A program made the translations under genes and the position numbers. Shown piece after piece: positions 1 through 6,376 of a stretch of DNA of 12,388 bases. The stretch lies in the NCBI GenBank assembly GCA_003208695.1, contig QCVY01000025.1, positions 1-12,388 of the forward strand. Direction: 5' to 3'. Origin of the DNA: Prochlorococcus sp. AG-686-P16 (GTDB lineage Bacteria; Cyanobacteriota; Cyanobacteriia; PCC-6307; Cyanobiaceae). The notes under the pieces were generated by a model. It was not told where the DNA came from, did not search any database, and saw nothing but the letters and a program-made list of their open reading frames with translations. The first letter of the stretch is position 1. The number at the start of each line of letters is the position of its first letter.

Positions 1-1
1 A

Positions 2-355
2 AGGGCAGCGTGCGGCTCTAACCTTTTTATATATAGTGGCGATGATTCATTATTGCTTCCTATGTTATCTGTTGGTGCTGTTGGTGTAGTAAGCGTTGCA
101 AGCCACATTGTGGGGTTGCAGCTAAAAATGATGATTGAATCATTTCACAAAGGAGAAGTCTCGATTGCTCTTGATATTCATGAAAGATTGCAACCACTTT
201 TTAAAGCACTCTTTGAAACGACTAATCCAATTCCAATCAAAGCAGCTCTAGAACTAAAAGGTTGGCAAGTTGGTTCTCCTAGAAATCCATTAACACCTCT
301 CATTAAAGAAAAGAAAGAAAACTTATTTCAGGTAATTCAAAATCTGTCTTTGTAA
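2..355 (+). CDS. dapA: 4-hydroxy-tetrahydrodipicolinate synthase (DapA), C-terminal part; 5' end outside window
   Basis: DapA condenses pyruvate with aspartate semialdehyde, the first committed step of diaminopimelate/lysine synthesis in the cytoplasm. Only the last 117 residues are visible. The frame is open from base 2, so the TTG at 53 and the ATG at 62 are internal codons rather than starts. The recognisable stretch is YSGDD followed by LPMLSVGAVGVVSVASHIVG, the late part of the DapA TIM barrel where the family has a SGDD...G..GV.SV pattern. The following helix-rich segment (residues HERLQPLF, then NPIPIKAAL) matches the family's C-terminal helical domain. The Schiff-base lysine and catalytic tyrosine would lie upstream, outside the window. 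The remaining length fits a protein of about 300 residues. rnj follows on the same strand after 76 bp, so co-transcription is possible. The family call is firm from the C-terminal motif. Confidence 0.93.
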   Translation, partial: RAACGSNLFIYSGDDSLLLPMLSVGAVGVVSVASHIVGLQLKMMIESFHKGEVSIALDIHERLQPLFKALFETTNPIPIKAALELKGWQVGSPRNPLTPLIKEKKENLFQVIQNLSL

Positions 356-413
356 ATACTCTTTTTAACGCTTTAATAAAGTTACTTTGAATAAAATAAC
401 CACAATTCTCGAT

Positions 414-422
414 TGTTAAAAT
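414..422 (+). promoter_or_regulatory. Candidate extended -10 element upstream of rnj
   Basis: TGTTAAAAT fits the extended -10 pattern TGnTAnnnT and ends 9 bp before the rnj ATG. If it is used, the transcript would begin within a few bases of the start codon and be nearly leaderless. The background is very AT-rich, so chance matches are common, and rnj may instead be read through from dapA. No convincing -35 box was seen. Confidence 0.25.
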
Positions 423-431
423 ACTTTAATT

Positions 432-2435
432 ATGAATTCAAATCAAATCAAATCAAATAATACTCACACCTCATCTAAAACAAAAAGATTAAACGAACCT
501 GCTTTAAAAATAATTCCTTTAGGTGGGCTGCATGAAATAGGAAAAAACACATGTGTTTTTGAATACGAGGATGACATTATTTTGATAGATGGAGGACTAG
601 CTTTCCCCAGTGATGGTATGCATGGTGTGAATGTTGTTATGCCTGATACGTCCTATTTACAAGCCAACTTAAATAGATTTCGTGGAATGATAGTAACTCA
701 TGGGCACGAGGATCATATTGGTGGAATTTCTCATCATTTAAAGAAATTTAATATTCCTGTGATTTATGGCCCACCTTTAGCTATCTCAATGCTTAAAGGA
801 AAAATGGAAGAAGCTGGCGTGGCTGATAGGACAACAACGCAGGCTATAGAACCAAGGCAAGTTGTCAGACTCGGTCAGCATTTTTCATTGGAATTCATAC
901 GTAATACTCACTCTATTGGCGATAGTTTTTCTTTGGCTCTAACTACTCCAGTAGGTGTTGTTTTCTTCACTGGAGACTTTAAATTTGATCATCTTCCACC
1001 TGATAAAAAACATGCTGATATTGAAAGAATGGCATTTTATGGAGAGAAGGGAGTCCTTTGCTTACTCTCAGACTCTACAAATTCTGAAGTAAAGGGTTTT
1101 GTTCCTTCAGAAATTTCTGTTTTTCCAAATTTAGATCGAATAATATCTGAAGCTAAAGGTAGAGTGATGCTAACCACTTTTGCTAGTTCAACTCATAGGG
1201 TTGCGATGGTGATCCAATTAGCAATGAAGCATGGACGTAAAATCGGATTAATGGGTAGGTCTATGCTAAATGTCGTGGGTAAATGTCGTGAATTAGGTTA
1301 TATAAGTTGTCCTGACAATCTTTTTTTTCCAATTAAAAGCATAAGAGATTTACCGGATAGAGAAACTCTGCTCTTAATGACAGGTAGTCAAGGAGAGATA
1401 ATGGCTGCATTAAGTAGGATAGGAAGAGATGAACATCCCCACGTTAAACTCAAAACTACTGATACAGTTATTTTCTCTTCCAGTCCAATTCCTGGAAATA
1501 CAATTTCTGTAGCTCATAGTATTGATAGATTAATTAAATTAGGAGCTAAAGTTATTTATGGTAAAGAACATGGAATTCATGTTTCTGGCCATGGATGTAG
1601 AGATGATCAAAGATTAATGCTGGCATTAATCAAACCAAAGTTTTTTGTACCTGTTCATGGTGAATATAGAATGCAGGTTCTGCACGGTAAAACTGCTGAA
1701 TCGATGGGCGTAGACCACAATAATATCCTCATCCTTGATAACGGAGATACAATTGAGCTTAGAGCTGATTCAATGATTCAAGGAGATCCAGTCAAGTCTG
1801 GAATTGAAATGTTGGATAATACGAGAACTTGTGTAGTAGATGCAAGAGCATTAAAAGAGAGACAGCAGTTAGCAGATGATGGAATAGTTACTGTTTTAGC
1901 TCCTATAAGCACAGATGGTAATATGGTTGCGCCACCAAGAGTAAGTTTGAGAGGCGTAGTAATTTCAGCTGATCCAAGAAAAATGTCGATGTGGACAGAA
2001 AGGGAGATCAATTGGGTATTAGAAAATCGTTGGAAACAATTATCAAGACAAACTAGTCCAAATAATTTTGAAGTTGATTGGATTGGGGTCCAAAGAGAGA
2101 TTGAAAATGGTTTAACTAGAAGAATGCGAAGAGAATTACAAGTAGAGCCATTAATTCTATGCTTAGCTCAACCTGCACCAAGCGGAACCCGAGCTTATAA
2201 ACCTCAAATAGTTAATGATCAAAATCAGCATCCTAAAAATAAACATTATCCAAATGTTAATAATCAAAATATAAACCGCAATCAAAATAATTATAAAAAT
2301 AATCTATCTACTAAAAATACAAAGCAAGTCAATAATAATCAATCTGTAAAAGATTCTGTTACGACTCCAGTAGTTAAGACAGAAGAGGCACCTGCTGGAA
2401 GGACTAGAAGAAGAAGATCAGCAGTATCATCCTAA
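432..2435 (+). CDS. rnj: Ribonuclease J (metallo-beta-lactamase/beta-CASP RNase)
   Basis: This 667-residue protein is a zinc-dependent endo-/5'-3' exoribonuclease of the RNase J family, which acts in mRNA decay and rRNA processing. The metallo-beta-lactamase core starts near residue 25 (IIPLGGLHEIGKN). The metal-binding motif THGHEDHIGG is at 89-98, a second metal histidine is in NTHS near H160, and GDFKFDH is at 181-187. The beta-CASP part includes TGSQGE near 317-322, SSSPIPGN at 349-356, SGHGCRDDQ at 385-393 and PVHGE at 407-411. A C-terminal RNase J domain runs to about 590. Residues 595-638 are an Asn/Gln/Lys-rich low-complexity linker, ending in a basic RTRRRR tail. ATG 432 is the only possible start: an in-frame TAA lies at 417-419 and the next Met is residue 63, inside the core. 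No Shine-Dalgarno sequence is seen. Its TAA overlaps the tilS stop on the other strand by 4 bp. Confidence 0.96.
   Translation: MNSNQIKSNNTHTSSKTKRLNEPALKIIPLGGLHEIGKNTCVFEYEDDIILIDGGLAFPSDGMHGVNVVMPDTSYLQANLNRFRGMIVTHGHEDHIGGISHHLKKFNIPVIYGPPLAISMLKGKMEEAGVADRTTTQAIEPRQVVRLGQHFSLEFIRNTHSIGDSFSLALTTPVGVVFFTGDFKFDHLPPDKKHADIERMAFYGEKGVLCLLSDSTNSEVKGFVPSEISVFPNLDRIISEAKGRVMLTTFASSTHRVAMVIQLAMKHGRKIGLMGRSMLNVVGKCRELGYISCPDNLFFPIKSIRDLPDRETLLLMTGSQGEIMAALSRIGRDEHPHVKLKTTDTVIFSSSPIPGNTISVAHSIDRLIKLGAKVIYGKEHGIHVSGHGCRDDQRLMLALIKPKFFVPVHGEYRMQVLHGKTAESMGVDHNNILILDNGDTIELRADSMIQGDPVKSGIEMLDNTRTCVVDARALKERQQLADDGIVTVLAPISTDGNMVAPPRVSLRGVVISADPRKMSMWTEREINWVLENRWKQLSRQTSPNNFEVDWIGVQREIENGLTRRMRRELQVEPLILCLAQPAPSGTRAYKPQIVNDQNQHPKNKHYPNVNNQNINRNQNNYKNNLSTKNTKQVNNNQSVKDSVTTPVVKTEEAPAGRTRRRRSAVSS
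439..458 (+). repeat. (CAAAT)x4 pentanucleotide tandem repeat at the 5' end of rnj
   Basis: Four perfect copies of CAAAT occupy bases 439-458, inside codons 3-9 of rnj, encoding the NQIKSN segment. The unit is not a multiple of three, so a gain or loss of one unit would shift the reading frame just after the start codon. The encoded residues lie in a non-conserved leader before the catalytic core. With four copies the slippage rate is probably low, and a functional role is speculation. Confidence 0.85.
2214..2345 (+). other. Asn/Gln/Lys-rich low-complexity linker of RNase J
   Basis: Residues about 595-638 of RNase J consist mostly of Asn, Gln, Lys and Tyr with no hydrophobic core pattern, encoded by runs of AAT/AAA codons. 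The segment joins the folded C-terminal domain to a tail carrying four consecutive arginines near the end (around residue 660). By composition it is disordered. An RNA- or partner-binding role is inference. Its AT-rich codon content probably makes it highly variable between strains. Confidence 0.8.
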
Positions 2436-3442
2436 TTTTTTTCAAGATTTATATAATTTTTATCCCAAAGAATCTTTAATCCATCTGGTAAATTTATTTG
2501 GCCTCTATCGTTGTCAAAAATCATAGAGGCTAAATTAGTTATATTTTTTGAGCTTAATTGTTTTTTGCAATCCCTTTTTAAAAAAGTATTTAATATGGTA
2601 CATCTTGCTTCAATGCATAAGCTATTTAATAATTTTCTTTTTAGACCAAGTGCATCTTTACAAGATATGAAGGCAAGCTGACTAAGGTCGTTTTGCTCAT
2701 TCTTATAATTACTCATTTTTTCTGCAAAACTATTTATCCTCATGGAACAACCAGGATACATAGTTTCTAAAATTGGAATAATTTTTTTTCTGACTAAATT
2801 CCTCTTAATTTTTAGATCGTAGTTAGTTGGGTCTTCCCAAATAGGAATGTTCTGAAGCTTGCAAAATTCCCTGGTATCTTGTCTGCTAAATATTAATAAT
2901 GGTCTTATTAAAAATATGTTATTTTCAAGTAATCTTTTTTTGTCGAGATAGCTTAGCCCTGCATAATTGCTTCCTCTAGCTAAATTGAGTAAAAAAGTTT
3001 CTGCATTATCGGTATTCGTGTGCCCAGTTAATAAGTAAATATCAGTTTCTTTTTGGTGTTCAATAAATAAATGATTTGCCCTTTCAATTAATTTCTTATA
3101 TCTCCAATCTCGCGCTTTTTCTTCAGAAGAAATATTTTTTTTATTGGCTCGATCAAAAAAAAATGAAATCTTTTTTTTATTACAGTAACTTTTTAAGTCA
3201 AGCGCATATGTTTCAGATTTTTCATGCCATTGATGATCTCCATGCCAAACATTCACAAACCAATTATGTTGCGTTTTCATATCGTTGATTAGGTTCAATA
3301 AAGTCATCGAATCTTGTCCTCCTGAAACTGCTATTAATAGATTTGCCCCATCTGGAATTAATGTTTTATTGCCTAAAAACTGTTTGTGCAGGAGATGATG
3401 CCAGGATGTCCAATTTTTTTGAATTGAATTTTCATTAGACAT
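2432..3442 (-). CDS. tilS: tRNA(Ile)-lysidine synthase (TilS), short form
   Basis: TilS is an ATP-dependent N-type PP-loop enzyme that attaches lysine to C34 of tRNA-Ile(CAU), changing its decoding from AUG to AUA. The PP-loop SGGQDS is at residues 40-45. It is followed by the WHGDHQWH segment, the EKARDWRY motif, GHTNTDNAETFLLNLARGS (the family's H..D..ET motif) and WEDPTN followed by KRNLVRKKI. All are diagnostic. At 336 residues it is nearer the short Aquifex-type form than the roughly 430-residue E. coli enzyme with its full C-terminal domain. I chose the ATG at 3440-3442 (MSNENSIQ). The frame extends 27 codons further upstream to 3523, but that extension is hydrophobic, resembles no TilS leader and would overlap the divergent ycf23 gene. 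The stop codon overlaps the end of rnj tail to tail. Confidence 0.93.
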   Translation of the reverse strand: MSNENSIQKNWTSWHHLLHKQFLGNKTLIPDGANLLIAVSGGQDSMTLLNLINDMKTQHNWFVNVWHGDHQWHEKSETYALDLKSYCNKKKISFFFDRANKKNISSEEKARDWRYKKLIERANHLFIEHQKETDIYLLTGHTNTDNAETFLLNLARGSNYAGLSYLDKKRLLENNIFLIRPLLIFSRQDTREFCKLQNIPIWEDPTNYDLKIKRNLVRKKIIPILETMYPGCSMRINSFAEKMSNYKNEQNDLSQLAFISCKDALGLKRKLLNSLCIEARCTILNTFLKRDCKKQLSSKNITNLASMIFDNDRGQINLPDGLKILWDKNYINLEKN

Positions 3443-3494
3443 ATTGTTTAACTCAGATAATATTTTTAAAAAAATACACTGTTTTAATAAAACA

Positions 3495-4304
3495 ATGTCA
3501 CAATCAGGTAATAAATTCATCAAGTCTATGAGTCTGATTCATCTTTTGCCACAAAAAATTCAAGAAGAGCTTAGCCGTAAATCTTTACTCAAAGTTATTT
3601 CAGGATTAAGTAATTTTGAGATCAAATCTGTTAAGAAAATTTCAGAAGCAGCTTTTGTGGGAGGAGCTGATTTAATTGATATGGCTTGTAAACCTGAATT
3701 AGTTGAATCCGCGATTGAGATATCATCATTACCAATTTGCGTAAGTTCTGTAGAGCCTAAATTATTTATAAATTCAGTTAAGGCAGGAGCTTCTTTAATC
3801 GAAATAGGCAATTACGATAGTTTTTATGAAAAAGGAATTACTTTTTCGGAGGAGAAAATTTTAAATCTCACAAAAGAAACTAAAGATTTTTTACCTAATA
3901 TTCCTTTATCAGTTACAGTTCCTCATACTATGCCCATCGATAAGCAAGTTGATCTTGCAGTAAAATTAGTTTTTGAAGGCGCTGATATCATTCAAACTGA
4001 AGGAGGTAAAAGTTCTAATCCATATAATTCAGGAATTCAAGGATTATTGGAAAAGTCAGTCCCTACATTGGCGGCAACTTATGCAATATTTAAGGAATTT
4101 GAGAAACAGTCTATTAGCATTCCAATTATGAGTGCTTCCGGCCTAAGCGAGGTAACATGTCCTTTGGCATTATCATGTGGAGCTTCCGCCGTTGGAGTCG
4201 GATCTGCAGTTAATAATTTAGATGATTTAATATCCATGATTGCTGTAGTTAGAGGCCTAAAAGAATCTTTGAAAAATTCAATGATTAAAGAAAAAATTTC
4301 CTAA
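3495..4304 (+). CDS. ycf23: Ycf23-like DUF561 protein of unknown function (predicted TIM barrel)
   Basis: I recognise this as the Ycf23/DUF561 family, conserved in cyanobacteria and some algal plastids, with no established biochemical role. From the start chosen here (269 residues) the family landmarks are KVISGL at 33-38, GGADLIDMACKP at about 56-67, CVSSVEP at 82-88, TVPHT at 141-145, QTEGG at 167-171, SASGLS at 213-218 and GVGSAVN at 234-240. The alternating strand-and-glycine-loop pattern, ending in a GVGSA loop, suggests a TIM barrel with a phosphate- or flavin-binding site; that is inference. Start choice is uncertain. ATG 3495 and ATG 3528 are both plausible, and 3528 fits the conserved N-terminus slightly better. 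The TTG at 3444 would leave almost no space before divergent tilS. uvrB follows after 28 bp on the same strand, so the two are probably co-transcribed. There is no signal peptide or membrane segment. Confidence 0.85.
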   Translation: MSQSGNKFIKSMSLIHLLPQKIQEELSRKSLLKVISGLSNFEIKSVKKISEAAFVGGADLIDMACKPELVESAIEISSLPICVSSVEPKLFINSVKAGASLIEIGNYDSFYEKGITFSEEKILNLTKETKDFLPNIPLSVTVPHTMPIDKQVDLAVKLVFEGADIIQTEGGKSSNPYNSGIQGLLEKSVPTLAATYAIFKEFEKQSISIPIMSASGLSEVTCPLALSCGASAVGVGSAVNNLDDLISMIAVVRGLKESLKNSMIKEKIS

Positions 4305-4332
4305 GATATAAAAATCTTAAGCTATTAGCTGA

Positions 4333-6372
4333 ATGAATAACTATAAGCTTCAAGCACCCTATGAACCAAATGGTGATCAACCTAAAGCCATTAAGAAGTT
4401 AGTTCAAGGAGTTAATAGTGGTAAAGAGTTTCAAACTCTTTTGGGGGCAACAGGCACTGGAAAAACTTTTACTATTGCTAACGTAATCGAGCAAACAGGA
4501 AGACCAGCACTTATTCTCGCTCATAATAAAACTTTAGCAGCTCAATTATGTAATGAATTAAGGCAGTTTTTCCCTAAAAATGCAGTTGAATACTTCATTT
4601 CTTACTATGATTATTATCAGCCTGAGGCTTATGTTCCAGTAAGTGATACATACATAGCAAAAACCGCTTCAATTAATGAAGAGATTGATATGCTTAGGCA
4701 TTCAGCTACAAGATCATTATTTGAGAGGAAAGATGTAATTGTTGTTGCCTCTATTAGTTGTATTTATGGTCTAGGAATACCAAGTGAATATTTAAAAGCT
4801 GCTGTTAAATTTGCAGTTGGAGAATCTATAGATTTACGTTCCTCTCTAAGAGCATTAGTGGATAATCAATATACAAGAAACGATGTAGAAATTAGTAGAG
4901 GCAGATTTCGAATTAAGGGAGATGTATTAGAAATTGGACCAGCTTATGAAGATAGATTGATTAGAATTGAATTATTTGGAGATGAGATTGAGGCTATTAG
5001 ATTTGTTGATCCATTAACTGGAGAGATTCTTGAGAGTCTTGATCAAGTGAGTGTTTACCCAGCTAAGCATTTTGTTACCCCAAAAGAGAGATTAGAGGCT
5101 GCCATTAGTGCTATCAGAAGTGAATTAAAAGAACAACTCGATAAATTTGCCTATGAAGGAAAGTTGTTGGAGGCGCAGCGTTTAGAACAACGCACAAAAT
5201 ATGATTTAGAAATGCTTAGAGAAGTTGGATATTGTAATGGCGTTGAAAATTATGCACGTCATTTAGCTGGGAGAGAAGAAGGAACTCCTCCAGAATGTTT
5301 GATAGATTATTTCCCAAAAGATTGGTTATTAGTAGTCGATGAAAGTCACGTAACATGCCCGCAATTGCATGCAATGTATAACGGAGACCAAGCTAGAAAA
5401 AAGGTTTTGATAGATCATGGTTTTAGGTTGCCTAGTGCTGCAGACAATAGACCTTTGAAGTGTGAAGAATTTTGGGAAAAATCTAGACAGACATTGTTTA
5501 TTAGTGCAACCCCTGGCCAATGGGAGTTGGATCAATGCGAAGGCCATTTTATTGAACAAGTTATTAGGCCCACAGGTGTTTTAGATCCTATTATTGATGT
5601 AAGGCCTAGTGATGGACAAATAGATGATCTTTTATCAGAAATAAGAGTTAGAGCTAAAAAGAATCAAAGAGTACTTGTGACAACTCTTACAAAAAGGATG
5701 GCAGAAGATCTTACAGATTTTTTATCTGATAATAAAGTTAGAGTGAGATATTTGCATTCTGAAATTCATTCGATTGAAAGGATAGAGATTATTCAAGATC
5801 TTAGATTGGGTGAATATGATGTATTAGTTGGAGTGAATTTGCTAAGGGAAGGACTTGATCTGCCTGAAGTTTCTCTGGTTGCCATTTTAGATGCAGATAA
5901 AGAGGGTTTTTTGAGAGCAGAGCGTTCACTTATACAAACTATTGGAAGAGCGGCAAGACATGTTGAGGGGGTTGCTTTGCTTTATGCAGATAACTTTACT
6001 AAATCAATGAAAAGAGCGATATCTGAAACTGATAGAAGAAGAACTATCCAAAAAAAATATAATCAGGTCAATGGTATTATCCCAAAACCTGCAGGTAAGA
6101 AAATAGAAAATTCAATATTATCTTTTTTAGAGCTTTCCCGAAAATTAGATACCGGTGGATTATCTAAAGATCTGATAAATATTGTTAGTAATAAAACAGA
6201 TGAAATCTTAAATGCTAAAGATAATCTATGTTTACTAGATGAAATGCCTAGTTTAATTGACAAATTAGAAAATAAAATGAAAGATGCAGCAAAAGAACTA
6301 AATTTTGAAGAGGCAGCAAATCTTAGAGATAGAATTAAGAAACTTAGGCAAAAATTATCTAGAAATAGTTAA
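4333..6372 (+). CDS. uvrB: Excinuclease ABC subunit B (UvrB)
   Basis: UvrB is the DNA-damage-verifying helicase-like subunit of UvrABC nucleotide excision repair. It receives the lesion from UvrA and recruits UvrC. The 679-residue length is normal for the family. Walker A GATGTGKT is at 38-45 and the strand-separating beta-hairpin YYDYYQPEAYVP at 91-102. Walker B-type DESH is at 336-339, VGVNLLREGLDLPEVSL (motif V region) at about 498-514, and IGRAARH (motif VI) at 537-543. A C-terminal UVR coiled-coil motif at about 641-676 (EELNFEEAANLRDRIKKLR-like) binds UvrC. ATG 4333 gives the standard N-terminus (F/Y.L..PYEP.GDQP.AI). It lies 28 bp downstream of the ycf23-like gene and ends 4 bp from the convergent lysC stop. 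I saw no recognisable LexA-type operator immediately upstream. Confidence 0.98.
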   Translation: MNNYKLQAPYEPNGDQPKAIKKLVQGVNSGKEFQTLLGATGTGKTFTIANVIEQTGRPALILAHNKTLAAQLCNELRQFFPKNAVEYFISYYDYYQPEAYVPVSDTYIAKTASINEEIDMLRHSATRSLFERKDVIVVASISCIYGLGIPSEYLKAAVKFAVGESIDLRSSLRALVDNQYTRNDVEISRGRFRIKGDVLEIGPAYEDRLIRIELFGDEIEAIRFVDPLTGEILESLDQVSVYPAKHFVTPKERLEAAISAIRSELKEQLDKFAYEGKLLEAQRLEQRTKYDLEMLREVGYCNGVENYARHLAGREEGTPPECLIDYFPKDWLLVVDESHVTCPQLHAMYNGDQARKKVLIDHGFRLPSAADNRPLKCEEFWEKSRQTLFISATPGQWELDQCEGHFIEQVIRPTGVLDPIIDVRPSDGQIDDLLSEIRVRAKKNQRVLVTTLTKRMAEDLTDFLSDNKVRVRYLHSEIHSIERIEIIQDLRLGEYDVLVGVNLLREGLDLPEVSLVAILDADKEGFLRAERSLIQTIGRAARHVEGVALLYADNFTKSMKRAISETDRRRTIQKKYNQVNGIIPKPAGKKIENSILSFLELSRKLDTGGLSKDLINIVSNKTDEILNAKDNLCLLDEMPSLIDKLENKMKDAAKELNFEEAANLRDRIKKLRQKLSRNS

Positions 6373-6376
6373 TTAA

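Noticed and set aside
53..62. TTG/ATG near 53-62 as the start of a small 100-residue gene
   Set aside because: The frame is open to base 2 and encodes the DapA SGDD motif upstream, so this is the inside of a gene cut by the window edge.
371..400. Possible terminator after dapA (CTTTAATAAAG, and GTTACTTT-GAAT-AAAATAAC)
   Set aside because: The first has a one-base centre and cannot fold. The second is an AT-only stem with a mismatch and no following U-tract.
1778..2011. Minus-strand open frame inside rnj
   Set aside because: Shadow of the conserved RNase J domain; no start signal or family resemblance.
3443..3523. 27-codon N-terminal extension of TilS
   Set aside because: It is hydrophobic, has no TilS similarity and overlaps the divergent ycf23 start; the ATG at 3442 gives a normal leader before the PP-loop.
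4305..4332. SOS/LexA operator upstream of uvrB
   Set aside because: No GTAC-type or CTG-N10-CAG-like palindrome is present in the short gap; only the weak AGCT repeat is seen.
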